A stretch of 63,901 nucleotides of DNA from Pseudomonadota bacterium (GTDB lineage Bacteria > Pseudomonadota > Gammaproteobacteria > Burkholderiales > Burkholderiaceae_C): contig JAFEEF010000048.1 in NCBI GenBank assembly GCA_018241265.1, positions 1 to 63,901 of the forward strand, given 5' to 3'. The notes beneath the pieces are model-generated. The model saw only the letters and a program-made list of their open reading frames with translations. It was not told the DNA's origin and made no database searches. Position 1 is the stretch's first letter, and every line of letters starts with the position of its first letter. Both the position numbers and the translations under genes were made by a program. Shown piece by piece: positions 9,291-19,641 of this stretch.

Positions 9291-10475
9291 TCACTTCTCT
9301 TGCGGCGTCGGGTTCGGGCTGTTGGCCGGCTGCACGGTGTTGTCGATCTTCACCGGCGTGCCGTTCTTCAGCTTCAGCTGGCCGCTGGTCACGACCTGCT
9401 GGCCGGCCTGCACGCCGGTCAGCACCGCCACCTGGTCGCCCCGGGTCGGGCCGGTCGTCACGAAGACCTGCTGCGCGACGAGGCCCGAGTCGCTGCCCGA
9501 AGCGGCAGGCGCCGCCGGTGCGGGTGCCGATGCGCCGGCCGGCGCGCTCGCGGCCGACGGCGGCACGAGCACGTACACCGTCGAGCCGTACGGGTTGTAG
9601 GTGATCGCGGTCTGCGGCAGCGTGAGGTAGCCCTTCTTCTCGCCGGCATCGATGTCGACGTTGGCGTACATGCCGGGCAGCAGCTCGGCCTTCGGGTTCG
9701 CGACCGTCGCCTCGATCTGCACGTTGCGCGTCGACGGATCGACCTTCGGGTTGATCGCGGTGATCTTGCCGGGGAACGTCTGCCCCGGGAAGGCGTCGCT
9801 GCGCAACGTGACCTTCTGGCCGATGCCGATCTGCGCCAGGTTCTTCTGCGGCAGGTTGAAGTCGACGTAGATCGGGTCGATGGTCTGCAAGGTCACGACC
9901 TTGTCGCCCGGGTTCAGGTACTGGCCCGGATTGACCGTCGTGATGCCCATGCGGCCGGCGAACGGCGCGCGTATCGTCTTCTTCGCGATCAGCGCCTGCT
10001 GCGCCGCGACGTTCGCCCGCTTGACGCGCAGGTCGGCCTCGTCGGCGTCGACCTGCTGCTGCGCGATCGACTTGATGTCGAGCTGCAGCTTGTCGCGCTT
10101 GACGATCGTCGCCGCGAGGTCGGCCGCGGCCTGCAGCGACTGCAGTTGCGCGATGTCGGTGTCGGCGTTGAGCTCGACCAGCACCGCGTTCTGCTTCACG
10201 TCCTCGCCGGACTTGAAGTTGATCTTGCGCACGAGCCCGGCGACTTCGGTCGTCACGTCGACGCCGCGCACCGCGATCATCGTGCCCACCGCGTTGAACT
10301 GCGGCTGCCATTCGAGCGACTCGACCTTCATCGCCGTCACGACCTGCGCCCCGGGCTTCGGGATGCTCGCGATCAGCTTCTTGATCTGCATGAACTTGAT
10401 GCCCGCCAGCACCGCTATCAGCAGCAACACCAGCACGATCATCAGGATCATGCGTTTGGTCGTGCTCTTGGCCAT
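9291..10475 (-). CDS. RND efflux periplasmic adaptor subunit (membrane fusion protein)
   Basis: This 394-residue protein has a single uncleaved N-terminal membrane anchor (residues 9-28, ILMIVLVLLLIAVLAGI). A lipoyl-like half-domain follows (VAGLVRKINFKSGEDVKQ), then a helical hairpin rich in Gln/Ala/Lys, the second lipoyl half, and a beta-barrel/membrane-proximal region. The C-terminal 70 residues include a long Ala/Pro linker (about residues 325-345), longer than in typical relatives. It bridges the pump and the outer-membrane channel. It lies 34 bases after the channel gene and 10 before the pump gene. Confidence 0.95.
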   Translation of the reverse strand: MAKSTTKRMILMIVLVLLLIAVLAGIKFMQIKKLIASIPKPGAQVVTAMKVESLEWQPQFNAVGTMIAVRGVDVTTEVAGLVRKINFKSGEDVKQNAVLVELNADTDIAQLQSLQAAADLAATIVKRDKLQLDIKSIAQQQVDADEADLRVKRANVAAQQALIAKKTIRAPFAGRMGITTVNPGQYLNPGDKVVTLQTIDPIYVDFNLPQKNLAQIGIGQKVTLRSDAFPGQTFPGKITAINPKVDPSTRNVQIEATVANPKAELLPGMYANVDIDAGEKKGYLTLPQTAITYNPYGSTVYVLVPPSAASAPAGASAPAPAAPAASGSDSGLVAQQVFVTTGPTRGDQVAVLTGVQAGQQVVTSGQLKLKNGTPVKIDNTVQPANSPNPTPQEK

Positions 10476-10509
10476 GGATGTCCTCCGGACGATGCGTTGG
10501 TCTTGGGGT

Positions 10510-12039
10510 TCAGTGGGTCGTCGCCGACGCGGCGGGCGCGCCGGCGTCGGCGTACTCGGGCGCGTTCCACCAGCCGCCGCCGAGCGCCTGGAACAGCGCA
10601 GCGCTGTCGGCGAAGCGCGACGCCTGCGCCTGCACCAGCGCGATGCGCGTCTGCAGGTAGGTGCGTTGCGCGTCGAGCAGGCTCAGGTAGCTGACCGCGC
10701 CGAGCTGGTACTGGCGCGTCACCAGGTCGAGCTGTTCCTGTGCCAGTCCGTCCGCGACCGCCTGGGTGCGCAGCGCCTCGGCGTCGTTGTCGAGCGCGCG
10801 CAGCGCGTTGGCCACGTTCAGGAAGGCGTTCAGCACGGTCTGCTGGTATTGCGCCGCCGACTGGTCGTAGGCCGCGATCGCCGCGCGCTTCGTCGCCTGC
10901 AGTGCGCCGCCGTTGAAGATCGGCTGCAGCAAACCGGCGCCCAGGCTCCAAGCCGTCGTGCTGCTCGAGAACAGGTCGCCGACCTTGAACGCCTGCGATC
11001 CGACGCTGCCCGACAGCGTGATCTGCGGATAGAGGTTCGCGGTCGCCACGCCGATCTGCGCGCTCGCCTGATGCAGCAGCGCTTCGCTGGCGCGGATGTC
11101 GGGCCGCTGGCGCACCAGCGCCGACGGCAGGCTGACCGGCAGGTCGGTCGGCAATTGCAGCGACGCGAGCGTGAACTCCGGCAGCCCACCCTCGCCCGGC
11201 AAGCGGCCGACGTAGACCGCGAGCTGCAGGCGCGTCTGCTCGAGCGCCTTCTGCAGCGGCGGCACGCTGGCCTGCGCCTGGGCCAGCTGGGTCGCTTCGG
11301 CGAGCACCACCGAGCGCGCGACCGCACCGATCTCGGCCTGGCGCTGCACCAGCTTCAGCGTCTGCTGCCAGGCCTCGATCAGGTCGTTGGTGGCCTGGAG
11401 TTGCGCACGCAGCGAAGCCTCCTGGATCGCCGTCGTCACGACGTTGGCGGTCAGCGTCAGGTAGGTCGCATCGACCTGGAAGCGCTGGTAGTCGATCGCC
11501 GCCTGCAGGCCTTCGAGCTCGCGCCTGGTCGCGCCGAACGCATCGACCGTGTACGACACGTTCACCGACGCGTTGTAGAGGCTGTAGATCGCGCCGCCCG
11601 GGATGCCGCTGGTCGCTTCGGACACGCGCTCGCGCGTCGCGCCGAGCTGGCCGCTGACGCCGGGCACGAGCTTGTTGCCCGAATCGGCGTTGTAGCGCTC
11701 CTGCGCCTGGCGCAGCGCGGCCTGCGCGGCGACCAGGGTCGGGCTCTGCGCCAACGCGGCGCGCACCAGCCCGTCGAGCGCGTCCGAGTGGAACACCTGC
11801 CACCACTGCGCCGGGATGTCCTGGCCATCGACGAAGCGCTGCGGCGCGCCGTTCGGCGCCGACGCCGCGGCCGTTTGCGCCGGCATCGGCTGCGGCGTGT
11901 AAGGATGCGATGGATCGGCGATCGCCGGCGCGTCGGGCTGCTTGAAGTCCGGTCCCATCGCGCAGCCGGCGAGCCAGAGGCCGATCGCGGCGGCCAGCAC
12001 GCTGCGCGGCCAGGCCGGTGGTCGAGTGTTGCGGATCAC
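10510..12039 (-). CDS. RND efflux outer-membrane factor (NodT family lipoprotein)
   Basis: The start is taken at GTG 12039, which overlaps the TGA of the TetR gene (GTGA) and has a GAAGGGGG ribosome-binding stretch in front. This gives 509 residues. The signal peptide ends in a lipobox (IGLWLAGC). Two homologous OEP halves follow, each with long Gln/Ala helices (DLIEAWQQTLKLVQRQAEIG; ALDNDAEALRTQ), as in TolC/OprM-type trimeric channels. It completes the tripartite pump with the two genes downstream. Translational coupling to the regulator explains the weak start codon. Confidence 0.93.
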   Translation of the reverse strand: MIRNTRPPAWPRSVLAAAIGLWLAGCAMGPDFKQPDAPAIADPSHPYTPQPMPAQTAAASAPNGAPQRFVDGQDIPAQWWQVFHSDALDGLVRAALAQSPTLVAAQAALRQAQERYNADSGNKLVPGVSGQLGATRERVSEATSGIPGGAIYSLYNASVNVSYTVDAFGATRRELEGLQAAIDYQRFQVDATYLTLTANVVTTAIQEASLRAQLQATNDLIEAWQQTLKLVQRQAEIGAVARSVVLAEATQLAQAQASVPPLQKALEQTRLQLAVYVGRLPGEGGLPEFTLASLQLPTDLPVSLPSALVRQRPDIRASEALLHQASAQIGVATANLYPQITLSGSVGSQAFKVGDLFSSSTTAWSLGAGLLQPIFNGGALQATKRAAIAAYDQSAAQYQQTVLNAFLNVANALRALDNDAEALRTQAVADGLAQEQLDLVTRQYQLGAVSYLSLLDAQRTYLQTRIALVQAQASRFADSAALFQALGGGWWNAPEYADAGAPAASATTH

Positions 12040-12791
12040 GACGCCCCCTTCGGTTTGCGGTTCATAGTCCGGTTGACTTGCCTCGCGGCAGCGGCGGCGC
12101 GCAGCGGCCGGGCGCGCCGGCGCACTTCGGCCGCGATCATCGCCTCGGCGTAGGTCAGCAGCCTCTGGCGCCACAGGTCCATCGCGTCCGGCCCTTTCGT
12201 GAGCTGCGGCGCCAGCGCCTCGATGACGTCGCAGCCGATGAAGAGATGCACCGCGAGCCCGGCGATCGAGATCGCGAGTCTATGCACTTCGTCGTCCGGC
12301 GCCGCCAGGCCGAGCCGATCGCACAGCAGCGCGACCAGCGCGGCGTGCATCGGCCGGATGCCGTTGTCGAGCTTTTCCTTCCACACGCCGGTCGGCTCGA
12401 GCATCTCGCGGCGGTGCAGCTTCATCCACAACCGTACCTGCTCGCCGTGCTTGAGGGGCTCGAGGAACTGCGCGAACAAGCCGGTGAGCGACGTGGCCGG
12501 CGTGCCGGGCTGCGCATCGAGCGTGACATCGCCATTCGGCGCGGACCGCTTCGGCACGCAGCAATAGACGGCGCGATAAAGTCCGGCCTTGTCGCCGAAG
12601 TAGTAGCTCACCGCCGCCACGTTGGCCTGTGCAGCCAGCGCGATCTGGCGGATCGAGGTCTTCGCGTAACCATGCTCGGCGAACAGGCGCAGCGCCGCCT
12701 GCAGCAGGCGCTCGCGCGCCAGTTCGCCGTCGGCGCGCTGCGTGCGCGGCACGGCGGCGGGCAGCGACGCCTGCGGGGTCGCGGTTTTCAT
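12036..12791 (-). CDS. TetR/AcrR family regulator with CecR-like C-terminal domain
   Basis: The protein has 251 residues. The N-terminal helix-turn-helix (residues about 22-68) reads ARERLLQAALRLFAEHGYAKTSIRQIALAAQANVAAVSYYFGDKAGLYRAVY, described here in pieces: ALRLFAEHGYAKTSI for helices 1-2 and VAAVSYYFGDK for the recognition helix. The longer C-terminal ligand domain resembles the CecR/DUF1956 group, whose members regulate efflux genes. It is the first gene of the RND operon and overlaps the next gene by 4 bases, so it very likely represses its own operon. A palindrome at 12813-12832 just upstream of its start is a probable operator. Confidence 0.93.
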   Translation of the reverse strand: MKTATPQASLPAAVPRTQRADGELARERLLQAALRLFAEHGYAKTSIRQIALAAQANVAAVSYYFGDKAGLYRAVYCCVPKRSAPNGDVTLDAQPGTPATSLTGLFAQFLEPLKHGEQVRLWMKLHRREMLEPTGVWKEKLDNGIRPMHAALVALLCDRLGLAAPDDEVHRLAISIAGLAVHLFIGCDVIEALAPQLTKGPDAMDLWRQRLLTYAEAMIAAEVRRRARPLRAAAAARQVNRTMNRKPKGAS

Positions 12792-12812
12792 CGGCGCGCA
12801 CTGTAGCAGCTA

Positions 12813-12832
12813 AATCGAACGATTGTTTGACT
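12813..12832. promoter_or_regulatory. Probable operator of the efflux-operon TetR regulator
   Basis: AATCGAAC-GATT-GTTTGACT is an imperfect inverted repeat (6 of 8 arm positions match; the inner TCGAAC/GTTTGA arms match at 5 of 6). It lies 22 bases upstream of the TetR start codon in an AT-richer patch, where a repressor would cover the promoter. It also lies upstream of the divergent peptidase gene at 12976. Confidence 0.5.
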
Positions 12833-12975
12833 TGCCGGGTCACGGAGCGCAGGCCTTGCATCGGATACAAGCTGCAGCATCCGGTGCGCCGGCGCCCGGC
12901 ACGACGGCGACTATCGATCGGCATGGCGGGCGGGCATAGACTCGCGGCACGAACCATCCCCCCGAGAAGGCTGCC

Positions 12976-15171
<2,196 letters not shown>

Positions 15172-15180
15172 TCGCCGCCG

Positions 15181-16104
15181 TCATCGGCCGTCGACCAGCC
15201 GCGCGAAGCCGGCCCGGCGAAAGCGTTCGGTGACGAAGTCGACGAAGACGCGCGTCTTGGCCGGCAGCAAACGCCGGCTCGGGTAGTACAGCGACAGCGG
15301 CCCCGCATCGCTGTACCAGCCCGGCAGCAACCGCACCAGCTCGCCGCTCGCGATCGCGGCGAACGCGAACGGCATCGGCAGCAGCGCCACGCCCAGACCG
15401 AGGCGCGCCGCCTGGGCGATCGCTTCCGGATCGCTGAAGATCAGCTTCGGCTTGCACGGCACGGCGGCCTCGGGCAGGCGCCGCGTGCGCAGCACCCAGG
15501 GACGCACGCGGCCGGTCGGCGACGAGCGGCGCATGATGCCGTCGTGATCCGCGAAGTCCTCCGGCTGGCGCGGCAGCGTGCGCCCCGACAGGTAGGCAGG
15601 CGACGCCACCGCCACGATGTGAACCCGTGCGAGCTCGCGCGCCACGACCCCGGGCGCGAGGTCGAACCCGCCGCCGATGGCGGCGTCGAACCCCTCGCCG
15701 ACGAGGTCGACCTGGCGGTTGTCGAAGTGCCAGTCGGGCAGCACCGACGGGTAGCGCGCGAGGAATTCGCCGAGCAGCGGCACGAGGAAGTGACGACCGA
15801 AGGCCTGGCCCATGCTGACTTTCAGCGTGCCGGCCGCGACCTCGTCCCGCGACCGGCTGCCGGCCAGCGCCGCCTGCAACGCGGCCAACGGCGCATCGAC
15901 CTGCTGCAGGAAGCGCTGGCCGCCTTCGGTGAGCGCCAGGCGGCGCGTGCTGCGATGGAAGAGCCGCACGCCCACGTCGGCCTCGAGGCGGGCCACGTTC
16001 TTGCTGACCCCTGCGGGCGTCAGCCCGAGCACGCGAGCCGCGGCCGAGAAGCTGCCGTGCTCGGCGGTCTGTACGAACGACACGAGATGCTGCAGTCGAG
16101 CCAT
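15181..16104 (-). CDS. LysR family transcriptional regulator
   Basis: The 307-residue length and layout are typical. There is an N-terminal winged helix (residues about 3-60, LQHLVSFVQTAEHGSFSAAARVLGLTPAGVSKNVARLE). The substrate-binding-like effector domain follows (LKVSMGQAFGRHFLVPLLGEFL). It is transcribed away from the alpha/beta hydrolase gene at 16249 with a 144-base gap, the classical arrangement for LysR control of the divergent gene. I could not pick a convincing T-N11-A box. Note also the Gln-Phe-Ala-rich C-terminal part typical of the CrgA/DsdC-like branch. Confidence 0.93.
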   Translation of the reverse strand: MARLQHLVSFVQTAEHGSFSAAARVLGLTPAGVSKNVARLEADVGVRLFHRSTRRLALTEGGQRFLQQVDAPLAALQAALAGSRSRDEVAAGTLKVSMGQAFGRHFLVPLLGEFLARYPSVLPDWHFDNRQVDLVGEGFDAAIGGGFDLAPGVVARELARVHIVAVASPAYLSGRTLPRQPEDFADHDGIMRRSSPTGRVRPWVLRTRRLPEAAVPCKPKLIFSDPEAIAQAARLGLGVALLPMPFAFAAIASGELVRLLPGWYSDAGPLSLYYPSRRLLPAKTRVFVDFVTERFRRAGFARLVDGR

Positions 16105-16248
16105 GCGCCATCTTAGATCTTAGAGCAGCAGTTGAAGCTGATTGCCGCCGATGCGGACTAGTCGGCGGACCTCGGCCGGCGGACACTGACTGTCGACACG
16201 CCGGCGTCTCGCAGCGCCGGACACCTCTTTCACACGTGCGAGAAGTTC

Positions 16249-17169
16249 ATGCGAACCATCATCACCTGCCTGCTGGCGTCGCTGATGGCGGCGCTGGCGG
16301 CACTGCCCGCGTCGGCACAGACCTTCGACTTCCCGGCCGGCTTCGCGGTGCAGGACATCGCCGCGAACGGCGTGACGATCCACGTCCGCTCCGGCGGCAG
16401 CGGCCCGGCCGTCGTGCTGCTGCACGGCTACGGCGAGACCGGCGACATGTGGGTGCCGATGGCGGCCGACCTGGCGCGCGACCACACCGTGATCGTTCCC
16501 GACCTGCGCGGGCTGGGCCTGTCATCCAAGCCGCCGGGCGGCTTCGACAAGAAGACCCAGGCGGGCGACGTCGCCGCCGTGATGACGGCGCTCGGCATCG
16601 AGCGTGCCGACGTGGTCGCGCACGACATCGGCAACATGGTCGCCTTCCAGTTCGCGGCGCAGTATCCGCAGCGCCTGCGGCGTCTGGTCATGATCGATGC
16701 ACCGGTGCCGGGCGTCGGTCCGTGGGAGGAGATCCTGAAGAACCCGCTGCTCTGGCACTTCCGCTTCGGCGGGCCGGACATGGAGCGCCTCGTCGCCGGC
16801 CGCGAACGCATCTACCTCGACCGATTCTGGAACGAATTCTCGGCATCGCCCGATCGCTTCGGTGTAGCGGCCCGGGTCCACTATGCGCGGCTCTATGCGC
16901 TGCCCGGTGCGATGCACTCGGGATTCGCGCAGTTCGCGGCCTTCGATCAGGATGCGATCGACAACCGCGCGTACCTCGCGCACGACCGGCTGAAGATGCC
17001 GGTGCTCGCGCTCGGCGGCCAGAAGTCTTTCGGCGGGACGATGGCCGTCGTGATGCGCGCGGCCGCCGACGACGTGACCGAAGGCATCGTGCCGGATTCG
17101 GGCCACTGGATCATGGAAGAGAACCCCGGCGCCACGACGCGGCTGGTGCGCGGTTTCCTGGCCCGCTGA
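16249..17169 (+). CDS. Secreted alpha/beta hydrolase (epoxide hydrolase / haloalkane dehalogenase-like)
   Basis: This 306-residue protein begins with a clear signal peptide (ITCLLASLMAALAALPASAQ), so it acts in the periplasm or outside. The alpha/beta-hydrolase core shows the oxyanion motif HGYGETGDMW, a nucleophile elbow with Asp126 (AHDIGNM) in place of Ser, and a catalytic His286 (SGHWIMEENP). An Asp nucleophile is the mark of epoxide hydrolases and haloalkane dehalogenases; the cap segment around residues 150-215 is like the epoxide hydrolases. The natural substrate is unknown. It is probably controlled by the divergent LysR regulator. Confidence 0.9.
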   Translation: MRTIITCLLASLMAALAALPASAQTFDFPAGFAVQDIAANGVTIHVRSGGSGPAVVLLHGYGETGDMWVPMAADLARDHTVIVPDLRGLGLSSKPPGGFDKKTQAGDVAAVMTALGIERADVVAHDIGNMVAFQFAAQYPQRLRRLVMIDAPVPGVGPWEEILKNPLLWHFRFGGPDMERLVAGRERIYLDRFWNEFSASPDRFGVAARVHYARLYALPGAMHSGFAQFAAFDQDAIDNRAYLAHDRLKMPVLALGGQKSFGGTMAVVMRAAADDVTEGIVPDSGHWIMEENPGATTRLVRGFLAR

Positions 17170-17189
17170 CGCGGTATCGCCGGCGTGCG

Positions 17190-18590
17190 CTATCCCCGGA
17201 TGTCGTGCCGCGTGACGTCGACGTCGGCGAAGCGCACGCGCTGGAACGCGTAGCCGCCGCCGTGCGGCGCCATCGCGTCGATGCCGATCTTCGTGATCGT
17301 ACCGCCCTTGCCGTCCGGGTTCAGCTTGACGACCGGATTGAGGATGTGGCCCTCCTGGTCGGGCAGCACGACGAGGTCGTGTGCGGGATCGAAGCGCGTC
17401 GTCGTCGCCCATTCGACGTCGACCGCGTCGAACAAGTCGACGTCGGTATCGACCACCGTCACGCGCTGCAGCGAGCGGAACGCCGCGAAGGTCGCGCGGA
17501 TGATCTCCGGGCCGAGGCCGGACCGCGTGTTCTCGGCCTGCACCACCGCGGCATAGAAGCCGCAGCCGCCGGGCGGCAGGTGCACGGCACGCACCTCGGG
17601 GATGCGTGCCTTCAGCGCCGCATAGATCGCCGCCTCGGCGGTGAAGCCGACGGCGTTCCACACCTCCTTGCCCGACAGCACGGTATGGAAGGTCGGCCGG
17701 GCGCGCCGCGTGATCGCCTTGACCCGCATCACCCAGCGCCGGTCGGCCTGGCCGTAGTAGCCGGTGACCTCGGCGAACGGCGCCTCGGGCTCGCGCACGC
17801 CGGGCAGGATCTCGGCCTCGATGACGAACTGCGCGTCGGCATAAGCCGGCACGTCGACCGTCTGCGCGCGCATGAAGTCGATCGGGCGGCCCACGAGATG
17901 GTTCGCGACATACGGCTTGTAGTCGCCGAGCCGCGGCAGCGACGACACGATCCACGGCGCGAGGCCGACGCCGTTGTTGATCGTCACCGGCAGCACCTCG
18001 CCGCGGCGCTCGGCGATCTCGACGAACTCGCCGAGATGCCGGCCCGGGTCGATCAGGAAGCTCATGCGGTCGCGTCCTGTCACCATCATCCGGTGGATCG
18101 ACGTGTTCGGCGCACCGGTGGCGGGATTGCGCACGACGACCACCGACGCATCGAGGTAGGGCCCGCCGTCGAGCAGCGCGTGCACCGGCACCGGCAGGCG
18201 GCCGAGATCGACGTCGCGCTCGACCACCTCGTTGGCCGGCGCGTGCTCGCGCAGGGCCGGCGCGAGCGACTGCGGATCGGCGCGCCACGGGCCGATCGCC
18301 GCGGCGATCCTGAACGGCACCTCTTCCTTGGCGATCCCGAACACGCTCGCGGCCAACGCGCGGTTCCACAGCAGGCCGGTCAGCACCGGCCAGTCGCTGC
18401 CGCGCACCCGCTCGAACAGGATCGCCTTGGGTCCGCCCTCGTAGTGCCGTGCGATGCCGGCGAGTTCGTGCACCGGGTCGACGTCGCTGCGCACGCGCAG
18501 CAATTGCCCGGTGGCATCGAGATGCCGGATGCAGGCGTCGAGATCGACGAGCGGCTCGGACCGCTCGGCGGACATGGCGGCGACGGTCAT
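17190..18590 (-). CDS. UbiD family prenylated-FMN decarboxylase
   Basis: The 466-residue protein shows the UbiD core. It has a metal/prFMN-binding segment (IHRMMVTGRDRMSFLIDPGRHLG), TINNGVGLAPWI, and the catalytic acidic region ILPGVREPEAPFAEVTGYYG with the conserved Glu residues. UbiD enzymes decarboxylate (or carboxylate) aromatic or unsaturated acids using prenylated FMN made by UbiX. No ubiX-like flavin prenyltransferase gene lies in this window, so the cofactor must be supplied elsewhere. It is a single gene between the hydrolase and the TetR/SDR/MFS unit, and sequence does not separate a ubiquinone role from aromatic-acid catabolism. Confidence 0.9.
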   Translation of the reverse strand: MTVAAMSAERSEPLVDLDACIRHLDATGQLLRVRSDVDPVHELAGIARHYEGGPKAILFERVRGSDWPVLTGLLWNRALAASVFGIAKEEVPFRIAAAIGPWRADPQSLAPALREHAPANEVVERDVDLGRLPVPVHALLDGGPYLDASVVVVRNPATGAPNTSIHRMMVTGRDRMSFLIDPGRHLGEFVEIAERRGEVLPVTINNGVGLAPWIVSSLPRLGDYKPYVANHLVGRPIDFMRAQTVDVPAYADAQFVIEAEILPGVREPEAPFAEVTGYYGQADRRWVMRVKAITRRARPTFHTVLSGKEVWNAVGFTAEAAIYAALKARIPEVRAVHLPPGGCGFYAAVVQAENTRSGLGPEIIRATFAAFRSLQRVTVVDTDVDLFDAVDVEWATTTRFDPAHDLVVLPDQEGHILNPVVKLNPDGKGGTITKIGIDAMAPHGGGYAFQRVRFADVDVTRHDIRG

Positions 18591-18919
18591 GGCGCGACCT
18601 CGGAAGGCTAGGGTCGCCTATCTTGCCGCAGACCGGTCGTCGCGGACCATGCGGCGGACCCTGTCAGGGACGAGCTGCAGGGCAGGCCGCGCCGGAATGC
18701 CGTCTGCCACCTCGAGATATTTCCGGAGCTGTCGGTCAGGAGCGCCACGGAACCGCCGATGTCGGCCATCGACGACGTGATCGTGTCGTGCCTGTCGCTG
18801 GCGACGAACGACAGCATGCTGCCGAGCTTGAATGACGGATGCCATGCCTTGGTTCGGCACTCGTCTGCCGCCGGCGCGCGCGGCCGCATACGCCCTGCTT
18901 GACGCCGCGGGTTCGACAG
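18591..18919. other. Intergenic stretch between ubiD-like and tetR-like genes
   Basis: About 330 bases without a convincing gene. A minus-strand frame through 18608-18860 has a partly protein-like run (PSFKLGSMLSFVASDRHDT) but no start with a ribosome-binding site and no family match. It may be a gene remnant. The right end turns AT-rich and carries the regulator's promoter and palindrome. Confidence 0.4.
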
Positions 18920-18939
18920 AATATGATGACAGTAATATT
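18920..18939. promoter_or_regulatory. Probable TetR operator, site A
   Basis: AATATGATGACAGTAATATT is an inverted repeat (AATAT...ATATT) 11 bases upstream of the TetR start codon. It stands out as AT-rich in a GC-rich genome. Sixteen of its 20 positions match a second palindrome at 19589-19608 in front of the SDR gene, which argues for one regulator binding both. Confidence 0.65.
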
Positions 18940-18950
18940 TATCGACCGCC

Positions 18951-19535
18951 ATGAGCCGCACCCCCAACAGCCGCAAGGAAGAAACCCATGAGCGCATCGT
19001 CGATGCGGCTGCGCGGGCGATCCGCCGGCATGGCTACGCCGGCGTCGGCGTCGCCGACGTGATGAAGGAAGTCGGCCTGACGCACGGCGGCTTCTATGCG
19101 CACTTCGCGTCGCGCGATGCGCTCTTGGTCGCCGCGCTCGAGCGCGCAGGGCGCGACAGCTACGACAGCGTCAGGCGCGCCGTCGAGACGCGTGCCGGCA
19201 AGGGCGTCAGCGGCTTTCGCTCGCTCGTCGAGACCTACCTCGCCGATGGGCACCTCGCATCGCTGGAGACCGGCTGCCCGGTCGCCGCGCTCGGCTGCGA
19301 CATGCCGCGCCAGTCGGAAGCGGTGCGCGTCGCGTCGGCGGAGCGCGTGCAGCGCCTGATCGCATCGGTGCGCGGGCTGCTGCCGGCCGATGCGCCGCGC
19401 AGCGCCGCCGGCGTCGTGGCAGGCACCCTGGTCGGCAGCTTGCAGCTCGCGCGCGCGCTCGGCGACAACGCCGACGGGCGCGCGGTGCTGGCGGCGGCGC
19501 GCAAGTCGCTGCTGCAGCAGTACGAGAGTCACTGA
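18951..19535 (+). CDS. TetR/AcrR family transcriptional regulator
   Basis: This 194-residue regulator has an N-terminal helix-turn-helix (residues about 10-56) with the recognition helix in LTHGGFYAHFASRDALLVAA. The C-terminal domain is helical and contains TGCPVAALGCDMP, like the subgroup of TetR proteins that control short-chain dehydrogenase and exporter genes. Similar palindromes precede it (18920-18939) and the SDR gene (19589-19608). It therefore probably represses both itself and the SDR-MFS unit that follows on the same strand. Confidence 0.92.
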   Translation: MSRTPNSRKEETHERIVDAAARAIRRHGYAGVGVADVMKEVGLTHGGFYAHFASRDALLVAALERAGRDSYDSVRRAVETRAGKGVSGFRSLVETYLADGHLASLETGCPVAALGCDMPRQSEAVRVASAERVQRLIASVRGLLPADAPRSAAGVVAGTLVGSLQLARALGDNADGRAVLAAARKSLLQQYESH

Positions 19536-19588
19536 GCGGCGACGCATCCGCCGCGGCACGCGACGCCTCGCGTTTCCTCACGTCGACG

Positions 19589-19608
19589 AATATGACGTCA
19601 ATCATATT
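19589..19608. promoter_or_regulatory. Probable TetR operator, site B
   Basis: AATATGACGTCAATCATATT has perfect 7-base arms (AATATGA / TCATATT) and lies 33 bases before the TTG start of the SDR gene. It matches site A at 16 of 20 positions. TTGACA overlaps its right end (19607-19612), a possible -35 element. Confidence 0.65.
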
Positions 19609-19641
19609 GACATCGACCCCATCCACCGCCGGGAGCCTTCC

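Noticed and set aside
6254-9604. A 1116-codon plus-strand open frame opposite the RND pump gene
   Set aside because: Composition (Arg, His, Asp-rich) is that of an antisense shadow of a GC-rich gene; the minus strand encodes a full RND permease.
19390-19641. Longer N-terminus for the SDR protein
   Set aside because: It would overlap the tetR gene in another frame and run through the operator. The TTG at 19642 has a good ribosome-binding site and starts the conserved chain.
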